Positions 25,906 to 34,251 of a stretch of 64,000 nucleotides of DNA are shown here, one piece after another (within the stretch, counting starts at the first letter, position 1; every line of letters begins with the position of its first letter). Origin of the DNA: Fructobacillus sp. CRL 2054 (GTDB lineage: Bacteria; Bacillota; Bacilli; Lactobacillales; Lactobacillaceae); the NCBI RefSeq assembly GCF_028764065.1, contig NZ_JACOFN010000002.1:62001-126000 (forward strand). Direction: 5' to 3'. Made by a program: the position numbers and the translations under genes. The notes beneath the pieces were generated by a model, which worked only from the letters and a program-made list of their open reading frames with translations, made no database searches and was not told where the DNA came from.

Positions 25906-27945
25906 ATGCATAAAAAATTATATAGGGCTGGTAAATTCTGGGTAGCGACGGTAGTTGCTGCTGCCGGAATGACATTTTCGTTCTGCACAGTTTCGGCGGA
26001 TAGTTCAAATATAGATAATTCATCTGCGACTTTAAGTCAATCTAACACTAACGTTAATATACAGTCATCAAGTATTCAAAATGGAAATACTTCCATAAAC
26101 AGTCAATCAACACCGTCTACCCAAAATGTTGGGAATCAAACTAATGTACAATCAAATGTAGCTGAATCTCCACGTGATGCAGCTTTGGCAAAATATGCGA
26201 ATGAACACGTTACTGGATATATTTTTTCACCTGACGTGTCAACTGCTAATGGTGGTTACAATTGGTTTGAAAACGGTCAGCTATTTTCTGGATTCCGCCA
26301 CTACATGGGAACATATTATTGGTTTGTAGATGGCGTTCGTCAGAACGAAGGTTGGCGTCAGGCGTGGGGAATGACCTACTATACTGATGATCAAGGTCGA
26401 GCTGTTCAGGGCCATCGTAATATTAATGGTCAAGATTTCTACTTTGGTGACGATGGTTCATACTTCCTACGTTCAACTGGCTACTTGTTTGATGGATCAA
26501 GCCAGAACGGTGGATACCGTTGGTATGAAAACGGTCAGTTATATACTGGTTTCCGATACTACATGGGAACGTATTACTGGTTTGTCAATGGTGTTCGTCA
26601 AAATGAAGGTTGGCGTCAAGCATGGGGATTAACTTATTATACTGATGCCAATGGTCGTGCCGTTCAAGGAACCCGTGTTATTGATGGTAAAGTTTATGAT
26701 TTTGGTACTAATGGAACCTACTATAGCCGTCCAGTAAACGGTTATGTTTGGGATGGTTCAAGCCAAAATGGTGGATACCGTTGGTATGATAATGGTAATC
26801 TTTATACTGGATTTAAGTATTACATGGAAACGTATTACTGGTTCGTAGATGGCGTTCGTCAAAATGAAGGTTGGCGCCAAGCATGGGGACTAACTTATTA
26901 TACGGATGACCAAGGACGTGCCGTTCAAGGAACACGAGTTATTGACGGTAAGGTATATGATTTTGGAAATGATGGAACCTACTATAGTCGTCCAGTAAAC
27001 GGTTATGTATGGGACGGATCAAGCCAAAATGGTGGATACCGTTGGTATGATAACGGAAATCTTTACACCGGATTTAAGTATTACATGGGAACATACTATT
27101 GGTTCGTGGATGGTGTTCGTCAGAATGCTGGTTGGCGTCAAGCATGGGGTCTGACATATTATACCGATAATAATGGTCGAGCCGTGCAAGGTTGATATTG
27201 GATTAATGGTGGACAATACTTCTTTGGAACAGATGGAAGTTATTTCTTGCGTACAAATAAGTATGTCGCTGATAATGACGGTGTATATTTTGCCGGGGGC
27301 GATGGCCGATTCTTAACTGGTACACAAGGTATCTATGGCCGTACGGTAAACTTCTTTGGCGATGGTCGTTTGAATACCGATGGCTTGAACATTGATTTTC
27401 CACACTGGTCTTTGAATCAAGTTTCATTAGGAGCACCTGAAGGTTGTGAAGGGGTATCTTTCCAAATGGCTTTGTCTGCCAAGGGAAAGCATGTTCCTAG
27501 TTTGCAAGAAATCTATAACCGTATTGGATATGGTGATGGTGTTTCGCCTTATGAAGGATTCGATGGTAACCCATTTGGGGGAGCCCGTTCTTATACGGAG
27601 ACTGTTCTTGCTGCACCTTTGGCTGCAAAGTTGAACAATGCCTTTGGCGTTCAGACACAAGATATTACGGGTGCTGGACCAAACCAAATTTTGGCACAAC
27701 TTCTTTCATGGAACCCAGTTATTTCATATATTCCTTGGGATTTCCAAGTTGGTGCTGGTCGTGATCACTTCCACGTACAGATGATTTATGGCTACCGTAA
27801 CGGTGGCTTCCTTGTTGCTGATCCTTTGCAATATGCACGAGGTGCTAACTATTGGATTTCAACTGGTGAATGGTGGTACCTAAACAGTAACGTACAGCCT
27901 GTTGGATTTGGGGCACCTGCTTCAATGAACGTTGCTGTGATTTAA
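25906..27945 (+). pseudogene. Secreted C39-like peptidase-domain protein with four aromatic repeats, interrupted by an in-frame TGA
   Basis: One continuous frame of 679 codons with a single TGA at 27193-27195. Signal peptide KLYRAGKFWVAT (KxYKxGKxW type), a Ser/Asn/Gln-rich segment (about 35-95), four repeats (104-449), a short YG-type linker, then a C-terminal domain (about 490-679) with GAPEGCEGVSFQMAL and DHFHVQMIYGYRNGGFLVADP. These are the Cys and His blocks of a peptidase_C39-like fold. The TGA falls in repeat 4, whose length including the stop is exactly 84 codons as in other terminal units, so this is a substitution and not an indel. Without readthrough the product ends after 429 residues and lacks the catalytic-type domain. 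SD GGAGAG. Confidence 0.85.
26215..27252 (+). repeat. Aromatic repeat array, 4 units (C39-like protein)
   Basis: Units 26215-26478 (88 codons), 26479-26739 (87), 26740-27000 (87) and 27001-27252 (84, containing the TGA). Units 3 and 4 are nearly identical. Unit 3 has YYMETYYWF, the only change seen in the otherwise invariant YYMGTYYWF block. Confidence 0.9.
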
Positions 27946-27955
27946 TTTAAGCTTT

Positions 27956-27997
27956 AAAAATCGACTGTTGATATCTTTATCTTCGTCGATTTTTTTA
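27956..27997 (+). terminator. Terminator after the C39-like gene
   Basis: AAAAATCGAC (27956-27965) pairs with GTCGATTTTT (27985-27994); 19-base loop; T run. Confidence 0.75.
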
Positions 27998-28065
27998 TGG
28001 ATATTAATGGTTATTCTTTTGTTCGTTTTGCGATATCTAGCAAGAGAGTAATACGGAGAGATAGT

Positions 28066-29640
28066 ATGGAAAGACGTAAAAAGTATAAGAAAAATAAGCG
28101 TAAACAACGATTGTATATGTTGTTAGGTTTAATTGTTGTTGCTGTGATTGGAATTACTAGTTCGTTCTTGATGAATGGACAAGAAAAACACAAAAAAGGG
28201 ACTAGTAACACAAGCACAACTAAAGTGGGTGAGGTATCATTTTATACTCGCTCAGATATGAATAAAATTCCGGATTTGTTATCGAATAAAAAATATTTAG
28301 CACCAACAATTGACCATGATTCTTTGAAAAAGGATATTCCAAATGCAAAAGTTGTTGACAGTGCGACAGGAAAGACTGTTCCCATGGATGTATGGGATTC
28401 TTGGCCAGTGACAACCCCAGAGGGAGAGATTGCTAATTTTCATGGTTATCGTCTTGTTGTTGGACTAACGGCTAAAAATGGTCGTTAGTCCGGGGCCCCA
28501 ACGAAGATGGGACTTTTCATGCAAAAGAACGACGCTAAGCAGGATGATTTGAGTACTTGGCAATTTGTTGGCTATGTTTTCAATTCCAAAACTGAAGGAA
28601 TCGCTGATAAGGATTATGATCAGTACTTGCAGCACACGGGTGGTGAATGGTCTGGTTCAACAGTGATGATGGATAGTAAGGATGATACACTACGTTTCTT
28701 CTATGCTAATTCATATAAAATGAACGGGGTATCTGCACAGGCGTTGACTACCGCTCAAATTACTTTGAATCCTAGCGATGGAAAGAAATGGTCAAGTGGT
28801 TTGACTATTGACCATAGTAAGACGACCGACCATAAAACGGTCTTTTCAGGAGACGGTAAGATTTATCAAACTCCAGCTCAAGGGGAAGGGAAAGGCGCTC
28901 ATTTCAGTGATGACTTAACCCTTCGTGATCCACACTTTGTTAAAGATGGTGATAAATACTATCTTGCCTTTGAGGGAAATACAGGACCAGATTATAACTA
29001 TCAAGGAAAAAATAATTTCTCAAACAAGGCATACTATGGTTCTTCTTCATACTTCAAGAAGGAATCTGATCGCTTGAAGGCAGATACCAATAGTTCTGAA
29101 TATGAAAAGACATATTTTGCTAATGGCGCTATTGGAAAATTAGAGTTGAACAAAGATTTCACGGTTAAAAAGGTTATGCAACCAATGGTAACTGGAAATG
29201 CGACAAATGATGAGTTAGAGCGTATTAATTTGTTTAAACATGACGGTCGCTGGTATCTCTTTACGTCTACTTGGGGATTCCATATGGCAACGGACGATGA
29301 GAAGATTACGAAGAACTCTTACCTTCTTGGATTTAGTTCAAAAGATGGTATTAATGATACGTATAAGCCTCTAAATGATAATGGATTAGTGATTGCTGGA
29401 CAAGGTGAGGGCGCTAATCCTACTAGCTTTACTTATTCATATCTGGTTGTTCCAAATGGTAACAAGAAGAACAATCAGTTTGTTGTGACATCATTTGAGC
29501 ACAACTCGACTTTTGCACCTAGTTACTTATTGAAAATTAAGGGCGATAAAACAACGATGGTGAATAACAAAGTTCTTGGGCAAGGCGTATTAACGGATAA
29601 TAAGAAATATTATTCTGCCCATGCACAGAAATTGAATTAA
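28066..29640 (+). pseudogene. Second GH68 fructansucrase (levansucrase-like), interrupted by an in-frame TAG
   Basis: A single frame of 524 codons broken only by TAG at 28486-28488. A basic N-terminus and one hydrophobic segment (about 17-36) suggest a signal anchor. The catalytic domain has canonical VWDSWP (Asp111) before the stop, and WSGS, LRDPH, FEGNTG, DELERINLF, FTYSY and FAPSYLLKIKG after it. The SRGS-type Arg segment of Bacillus SacB is STWGF here. No repeats and no LPXTG. The 5' fragment alone (140 residues) cannot be active, and the 3' part (from ATG 28507) has no signal or nucleophile. The stop lies in a variable loop, and the rest is intact, so the lesion looks recent. SD ACGGAGAG before ATG 28066. 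Confidence 0.88.
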
Positions 29641-29714
29641 GGATTAAATTGTTTGTTTCTTTAATATTTGTCCTGTATGCTATTGGTTATAGTATTATTT
29701 GATTGAGGAATATA

Positions 29715-30143
29715 ATGACTAAATTAATTGATTTATATAAGAAGTATGAAGAAACAATTCTTTACTTGTTCTTTGGTGGAGCGACTTTTGTAGTTTCTGT
29801 TGCCAGCTATGCTTTATTTTCAGCTATATGGCATTGGGATTATACCTGGGCATACATTGCTTCTTGGTTCTTAGCAGTGCTCTTTGCGTATTTAACAAAT
29901 CGTATTTGGGTATTTAAATCAGAAGTAAAGGATTTACCAGGCCTATTTCGTGAAATTTGGCAGTTTTACTTAGCACGAATTGTTACTGGAATTTTGGGCT
30001 GGTTGATCTTGGCCTTCGGTGTTCGAATTTTGCATCAGAATGACCTGATTTGGAACGGTATTCAAAACATTTTTGTTATTATTTCCAACTATGTTTTGAG
30101 TAAGCTTTATATCTTTAAGAAGATTGAAGAAATGGAAGAGTAA
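29715..30143 (+). CDS. GtrA-family membrane protein, probable lipid-linked sugar flippase
   Basis: 142 residues with four hydrophobic helices; YLFFGGATFVVSVASY, AYIASWFLAVLFAYLTNRIWVF and the final SKLYIFKK are typical GtrA features. GtrA proteins are thought to flip undecaprenyl-phosphate-linked sugars made by GtrB. A GtrB-like gene is in the operon at 19.5 kb, and GT-C-like candidates at 22.3-25.8 kb. I start at ATG 29715 with TGAGGAA at the right distance; the in-frame TTG at 29703 lies in the SD. Confidence 0.88.
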   Translation: MTKLIDLYKKYEETILYLFFGGATFVVSVASYALFSAIWHWDYTWAYIASWFLAVLFAYLTNRIWVFKSEVKDLPGLFREIWQFYLARIVTGILGWLILAFGVRILHQNDLIWNGIQNIFVIISNYVLSKLYIFKKIEEMEE

Positions 30144-30145
30144 AG

Positions 30146-30175
30146 AAGAGCAGTTGCCTGGGCAACTGCTCTTTT
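30146..30175 (+). terminator. Rho-independent terminator after gtrA
   Basis: Stem AAGAGCAGTTGCC / GGCAACTGCTCTT around a short TGG-containing loop, then T run. Confidence 0.92.
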
Positions 30176-30226
30176 TATTGCTTTAAAACTTTGTGAGTTA
30201 ATTATTGAAAAAATCTGCTCATCTCA

Positions 30227-30255
30227 TTGCAATCTTAAAGAAATGTATATAATAT
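30227..30255 (+). promoter_or_regulatory. Promoter of the Ser-rich anchored protein gene at 30.3 kb
   Basis: TTGCAA (30227-30232), then TAATAT (30250-30255) at 17 bases; a perfect TATAAT (30248-30253) overlaps at 15 bases. Confidence 0.55.
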
Positions 30256-30319
30256 AGGGGTTGAAAAGATATTCCGAAGGTTTAGGAGTGTCGATATCAT
30301 ATTTAGGAGATTGACCAGT

Positions 30320-30973
30320 GTGGTAAGACAGAAAAAATTCTTGGTAACAGTTTTCGTTACCATTATTTTGACTGCGGGCGCTGCGACTTTGGCGGTGAGG
30401 GATTTGGATTCTTCGACTGCTGATGGAGAAAAAACGGAGCGGAGCAGTTCAAAAAGTTCGACAAAGGATACGTCTTGGAAGAAGAACATCCAGTCGGAAG
30501 GAACTGTTGATGAAGAGGTGAATGAATCAGGTAGCTCATCATCAACTCAGGCAAGTAGTAAACGGAGTTCAGCTAGTAAGGGGGACTCTTCGGTTGTGCA
30601 GCAATCAAATACGCTGAACGAGGACGATTTTCGTTCGAGTGATGATTTAGCCTATCGAATGATTGCAATCTATGGGATGGTGCATGGCGATAGCTCGTGG
30701 AAGGGGCTGGCGTCAGCATCGGGGATTACGATGACTCGTCAACCAGGTTCAGCACCTGTATTTATTGCTACCGATACAAAGGGTGGTAAGTATAAGGCGT
30801 ATTACCGTTATGTGATGAGCTCAAATGATACTGAATCACAGAAACAGCCACTTTCCTTTAGTGAGAATGATGCTAAGGAATATCGAGCAACGGTGGATGA
30901 TGTGTTGAATTACGCGAATGCTAACGGCGGTCGTACGACGGTAGAAAAGTTGAATTTTAAGTTAGTTAATTAG
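30320..30973 (+). CDS. Membrane-anchored Ser-rich extracellular protein, unknown function
   Basis: 217 residues, not recognised. A basic start (VRQKKF) and one hydrophobic segment (about 7-25) are followed by a Ser/Lys/Glu-rich linker (about 28-95) and a C-terminal domain (about 105-217) starting DLAYRMIAIYGMVHGDSSWKG. No lipobox or LPXTG. Start at GTG 30320, 9 bases after AGGAGA; a TTG at 30311 is too close to the SD. The layout (anchor, Ser-rich linker, small C-terminal domain) resembles the 136-residue protein at 5.8 kb, but the end domains do not look alike. Single-gene unit between two terminators. Confidence 0.7.
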   Translation: MVRQKKFLVTVFVTIILTAGAATLAVRDLDSSTADGEKTERSSSKSSTKDTSWKKNIQSEGTVDEEVNESGSSSSTQASSKRSSASKGDSSVVQQSNTLNEDDFRSSDDLAYRMIAIYGMVHGDSSWKGLASASGITMTRQPGSAPVFIATDTKGGKYKAYYRYVMSSNDTESQKQPLSFSENDAKEYRATVDDVLNYANANGGRTTVEKLNFKLVN

Positions 30974-30976
30974 TAT

Positions 30977-31009
30977 AAAAAGGACCTGCTAAACAGTAGG
31001 TCCTTTTTT
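30977..31009 (+). terminator. Rho-independent terminator
   Basis: Stem AAAAAGGACCTGCT / AGTAGGTCCTTTTT with one G-T pair, loop AAAC, T run. Confidence 0.92.
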
Positions 31010-31030
31010 GTATAACATCGATTAAGACTG

Positions 31031-31059
31031 TTGTGATAGGAATCTTAACCTGTTATGAT
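31031..31059 (+). promoter_or_regulatory. Promoter of the toxin-antitoxin pair
   Basis: TTGTGA (31031-31036), 17 bases, TATGAT (31054-31059), with TG at 31051-31052 giving an extended -10. It ends 34 bases before the antitoxin ATG. Confidence 0.65.
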
Positions 31060-31092
31060 TACGGCAGAAAATACAATGTAAAGGAGAAAAAG

Positions 31093-31347
31093 ATGACCAC
31101 ACAAGTTCAAATTAATTTAGATAGTCGCGATAAGGTATCCTTTGATCGACTCTGCGAAAAATTGGGGATGACAGCGGAGGATGCCTTTCAGAATTTTGTG
31201 ATTAAGTCGCTAGATGTAGGAAATATTCCCTTTAAAATAGAAGAACCGAACGAGCGATTGAAAAGGGCCTTGGCAAGTCGAGACTTTGTAAGCTTTGAAA
31301 CGGCTGAGAAAGGTTTAGCATATCTGAACGGTGATGAAGATGAATGA
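31093..31347 (+). CDS. RelB/DinJ-family antitoxin
   Basis: 84 residues. TTQVQINLDSRDKVSFDRLCEKLGMTAEDAFQNFVIKSL is a ribbon-helix-helix DNA-binding region of the RelB/DinJ type, followed by the family's IPFKIEEP segment. The C-terminal acidic tail should wrap and block the toxin. Such antitoxins also repress their own promoter, alone and with toxin. Start ATG 31093 follows AAAGGAGA. Its last 8 bases overlap the toxin start. Confidence 0.85.
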   Translation: MTTQVQINLDSRDKVSFDRLCEKLGMTAEDAFQNFVIKSLDVGNIPFKIEEPNERLKRALASRDFVSFETAEKGLAYLNGDEDE

Positions 31348-31618
31348 TTACCGATTCAAGCCGAGATTTATTAATGGATTTAAAAAGCAATATCGAAAGT
31401 TACTGAAAGGGGGACGATATAAGAAAAAAGATTTTGAGCAAGTCTATGAAATACTTTTGCGTGGACTAGCCATTCCTATTCCATATGAAGACCATCAATT
31501 AACTAATCGTGAAGGTGACCGTGCACTGCATATTAAACCAGATTGGGTTCTGATTTACCGCTATAATGGGGATTATGTTGAATTCATCGAGACTGGTAGT
31601 CATACCAATCTATTTTAA
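31340..31618 (+). CDS. YafQ-type mRNA-interferase toxin
   Basis: 92 residues, RelE superfamily. Seen: a basic N-terminal half (KKQYRKLLKGGRYKKKDF), EDHQLTN, ALHIKPDWVLIYRY and the C-terminal ETGSHTNLF, matching YafQ's IEPDWLLIY and TGTHSDLF blocks with the catalytic histidines. YafQ cuts mRNA in the ribosome A site. Start ATG 31340 is chosen; GTG 31331 and ATG 31334 are in frame and possible. It overlaps the antitoxin, so translation is coupled. Confidence 0.85.
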   Translation: MNDYRFKPRFINGFKKQYRKLLKGGRYKKKDFEQVYEILLRGLAIPIPYEDHQLTNREGDRALHIKPDWVLIYRYNGDYVEFIETGSHTNLF

Positions 31619-31627
31619 GTAAAACAA

Positions 31628-31658
31628 AAACCCCCTCGACCAATAGGTGAGGGGGTTT
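31628..31658. terminator. Bidirectional terminator between the toxin gene and rpsT
   Basis: Perfect 10-bp stem AAACCCCCTC / GAGGGGGTTT with an 11-base loop. On the minus strand it is followed by TTTTTGTTTT, so it mainly ends the rpsO-rpsT transcript. Confidence 0.9.
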
Positions 31659-31673
31659 ATTCATTAATATGAA

Positions 31674-31925
31674 TTACTTAACGTACTTAGCCAAACGTGA
31701 CTTTTGACGTGAAGCCTTGTTCTTCTTGATCAAGCCCTTTGAGTGGGCACGGTCAATAGCAGAAGAAACTTGCTTGTACAATTCAGCAGTGTCTTCTGAA
31801 CCTGCGTTAGCAGCCTTAACGAAACGCTTTACAGCAGTACGGTAGGCAGAACGTTGAGGTTCGTTACGATCGTGTTGCTTCTTAGTCAAGCGTACACGTT
31901 GAATAGATGATTCAATGATCGGCAT
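31674..31925 (-). CDS. rpsT: 30S ribosomal protein S20
   Basis: 83 residues, basic and helical, binding 16S rRNA. MPIIESSIQRVRLTKKQHDRNEPQRSAYRTAVKRF and DRAHSKGLIKKNKASRQKSRLAKYVK are clear S20 features. SD AAGGAGA on the minus strand. It lies 46 bases after rpsO and probably shares its transcript. Confidence 0.97.
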   Translation of the reverse strand: MPIIESSIQRVRLTKKQHDRNEPQRSAYRTAVKRFVKAANAGSEDTAELYKQVSSAIDRAHSKGLIKKNKASRQKSRLAKYVK

Positions 31926-31971
31926 ATGTCTATCTCCTTAAATTTGATGCTGGTTTTTGAAAAGCAGTAGC

Positions 31972-32241
31972 TTAACGACGCAAACCTAAGCGCTTGATCA
32001 ATTCACGGTAACGAGGAACATCGGTACCACGGAGGTAACGAAGCAAGTTACGACGACGACCGATCTTCTTCAAAAGACCACGTTGTGAGTGAAAATCATG
32101 CTTGTGCATTTCCATGTGGGCGTTCAATTCGTTAATGTCAGCAGTCAAAACTGCAACTTGAACTTCCACTGAACCAGTATCGCCTTCATGGCGGGCATAT
32201 TCTTTCATGATTTCGTTCTTACGTTCTTGTGTAAGGGCCAT
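31972..32241 (-). CDS. rpsO: 30S ribosomal protein S15
   Basis: 89 residues, the standard S15 length: [56 protein letters not shown] start at the ATG giving MALTQ, which is 7-8 bases from AAAGGTGG; another ATG two codons earlier is too close to the SD. S15 binds 16S rRNA and often represses its own mRNA through leader structure. Confidence 0.97.
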   Translation of the reverse strand: MALTQERKNEIMKEYARHEGDTGSVEVQVAVLTADINELNAHMEMHKHDFHSQRGLLKKIGRRRNLLRYLRGTDVPRYRELIKRLGLRR

Positions 32242-32338
32242 AATCATTCCACCTTTCTATAATGTCGCCAAGTTCTGAGAAAAACGACGGTGAGACGTTA
32301 ATCTAAGAAATTGGTCAGTTGTTTTGACAACAGTCTTA

Positions 32339-32366
32339 ATTATACGGACTTTTGCTAGAAAATCAA
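32339..32366 (-). promoter_or_regulatory. Promoter of rpsO-rpsT
   Basis: On the minus strand TTGATT (32361-32366), 16 bases, TATAAT (32339-32344). It leaves an untranslated leader of about 90 bases before rpsO. Confidence 0.75.
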
Positions 32367-32387
32367 GGGGCAAGAAAAGCCGTTTAA

Positions 32388-32396
32388 TGGTAGAAT
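32388..32396 (+). promoter_or_regulatory. Extended -10 promoter of gatCAB
   Basis: TG (32388-32389), one base, TAGAAT (32391-32396). It lies about 20 bases from the divergent rpsO -35. Confidence 0.5.
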
Positions 32397-32414
32397 AGAA
32401 CAGTAATTAATCTA

Positions 32415-32467
32415 GAAAGGAAAGCCGTGGTATCGCCTTTGTGGCGTGCCATGCAGGTGAATACATG
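32415..32467 (+). promoter_or_regulatory. SD-hairpin-start arrangement of gatC
   Basis: GAAAGGAAAG (from 32415) is a good SD, but the gatC ATG is at 32465. Between them bases 32426-32437 pair with 32443-32453 (11 bp including G-T pairs, one bulged T, loop TTTGT). Eleven bases follow the stem. A second weaker SD (AGGTGA, 32455-32460) lies in that tail, so the distant SD may not be the only one used. The GTG at 32427 opens a 31-codon frame that overlaps gatC out of frame. Confidence 0.45.
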
Positions 32468-32773
32468 GCAACATCAATTTCAAAAGAAGAAGTCGCCCAC
32501 GTGGCCGATTTGGCCAAGTTGACTTTTACAGATGCTGAACTAGAAGCCTACACGAACCAATTGCAGGATATCGTGTCCCTTGTTGGTAAGATGGCCGAAG
32601 TTGACACAGAAGGCGTTGAACCAACGTTTTCTGTTACGAAGAATGTCAACCATCTTCGTGAAGACAAGGCCGATAACTGGCATGAAAAGAAGGCTTTGCT
32701 CAAGCAAGCGCCTGAAGAAGCAGCGGACCTTATCAAGGTTCCTGCCATCTTGTCGGGAGGGGAAGAAGCCTAA
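32465..32773 (+). CDS. gatC: Asp/Glu-tRNA amidotransferase subunit C
   Basis: 102 residues. [49 protein letters not shown] is the GatC signature. GatC stabilises the GatA-GatB complex that converts Glu-tRNA(Gln) and Asp-tRNA(Asn) to the amide forms. Its TAA overlaps the gatA ATG by one base. Start at ATG 32465, where homologues begin. Confidence 0.95.
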   Translation: MATSISKEEVAHVADLAKLTFTDAELEAYTNQLQDIVSLVGKMAEVDTEGVEPTFSVTKNVNHLREDKADNWHEKKALLKQAPEEAADLIKVPAILSGGEEA

Positions 32774-34239
32774 TGACATACAATTACTTCGAACACTCAC
32801 TGGAAGATATCCACGCAGCTTTGCAGTCTGGTGAATTAACTGCTACGCAGTTGACTAAGGATACTTTAGAAAACATCAAGCAAACGGACGGCGAATTGGA
32901 AGCCTTTGTTCGTTTGCACGAAGATGCCGCTTTGGAAGCAGCACGTGTTGCTGACGAAGAAGGAAACTTTGATAATATCTTGGCTGGTATTCCAATGGCC
33001 ATGAAGGACAACATCTCAACGGAAGGCCTTGAAACAACTGGGGCTTCTAAGATTTTGTCTGGTTTTGAACCCGTTTACGATGCCACGGCTACTAAGAAGT
33101 TGAAGGCAGCCGGTGCTGTTATCGTTGGTAAGGCCAACATGGATGAATTTGCCATGGGCGGTTCTACCGAAACTTCTGCTTACAAGAAGACGAAGAACGC
33201 CTGGGATTTGACTCGCGTACCTGGTGGCTCATCAGGTGGTTCTGCGGCAGCCGTTGCGGCTGGTCAAGTGCCATACGCTTTGGGTTCTGATACTGGTGGT
33301 TCAATTCGTCAGCCAGCCGCCTTTAACGGTTTGGCTGGTATGAAGCCAACTTATGGTCGAGTATCTCGTTTTGGACTCTTTGCCATGGCGTCATCATTGG
33401 ACCAAATCGGTCCTTTGACTCGCACGGTTAAGGATAACGCTTTGGTTTTGAACGCCATTTCTGGTTTCGACGAGCGTGACTCTACTTCTGCTGATGTGGC
33501 TGTTCCTGACTTTACTGAAAAGATGGGTCAGTCCATTGAAGGTATGAAGGTTGCCGTTCCGAAGGAATACTTCGAAGAAGGTATTTCTGACGAAGTCAAG
33601 TTGCAAGTCAACGCCGCCATTGCTGAATTGAAGGCAATGGGTGCTGAAGTATCTGAAGTATCTTTGCCACACACGCAGTACGGTGTTGCCGCTTACTACG
33701 TATTGATGTCATCTGAAGCTTCATCAAACTTGCAGCGTTATGACGGTATCCGTTACGGATTCCGTGCACCAGATGCCAAGACTTTGGAAGAAGTTTACAA
33801 GAAGACGCGTTCTGAAGGATTTGGTCCTGAAGTGAAGCGTCGTATCATGTTGGGAACTTACTCATTGTCAGCCGGTGCCTACGACGCCTTCTTCCGTAAG
33901 GCCGCTCAAATTCGTACCTTGATCATCGAAGACTTTAACAAAGTCTTTGAAGACTACGATTTGATTGTCGCACCTACGACACCAACTCAGGCCTACAAGA
34001 TTGGTTCTGAAATTGATGATCCAAAGGCCATGTACATGGGTGATGTTTTGACGATTCCTGTGAACTTGGCTGGATTGCCTGCCATGTCAGTGAACGCCGG
34101 CTTTAACGCTGGTTTGCCAATTGGCTTGCAGATCATTGGTAAGGCTTTCGACGAACAAACAATTTACCAGTTGGCTTACGCCTTTGAGCAAAAAAATCAC
34201 TTTGCTGAAAACGTGCCAGCAATTGGTAAGGATTTCTAA
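32773..34239 (+). CDS. gatA: Asp/Glu-tRNA amidotransferase subunit A
   Basis: 488-residue amidase-signature enzyme that releases ammonia from glutamine for GatB. The Ser-cisSer-Lys triad region is present: AMKDNIST with the catalytic Lys, [14 protein letters not shown] and [13 protein letters not shown] with the nucleophilic Ser. Length is standard. It is coupled to gatC by TAATG and is 12 bases before gatB. Confidence 0.97.
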   Translation: MTYNYFEHSLEDIHAALQSGELTATQLTKDTLENIKQTDGELEAFVRLHEDAALEAARVADEEGNFDNILAGIPMAMKDNISTEGLETTGASKILSGFEPVYDATATKKLKAAGAVIVGKANMDEFAMGGSTETSAYKKTKNAWDLTRVPGGSSGGSAAAVAAGQVPYALGSDTGGSIRQPAAFNGLAGMKPTYGRVSRFGLFAMASSLDQIGPLTRTVKDNALVLNAISGFDERDSTSADVAVPDFTEKMGQSIEGMKVAVPKEYFEEGISDEVKLQVNAAIAELKAMGAEVSEVSLPHTQYGVAAYYVLMSSEASSNLQRYDGIRYGFRAPDAKTLEEVYKKTRSEGFGPEVKRRIMLGTYSLSAGAYDAFFRKAAQIRTLIIEDFNKVFEDYDLIVAPTTPTQAYKIGSEIDDPKAMYMGDVLTIPVNLAGLPAMSVNAGFNAGLPIGLQIIGKAFDEQTIYQLAYAFEQKNHFAENVPAIGKDF

Positions 34240-34251
34240 GGGGGCCAGCTG

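Noticed and set aside
27247-27945. Independent small C39-like gene downstream of the repeats
   Set aside because: Same frame as the upstream repeats, no SD or signal peptide, begins within the linker; it is the 3' part of the gene broken by TGA.
28507-29640. Independent GH68 gene starting at ATG 28507
   Set aside because: It is in the same frame as the upstream half, lacks signal peptide, nucleophile and SD, so it is the 3' part of one interrupted gene.
4685-31618. Island carried by an intact mobile element
   Set aside because: No transposase, integrase, direct-repeat boundary or IS end was seen anywhere in the window; only composition and gene content suggest transfer.
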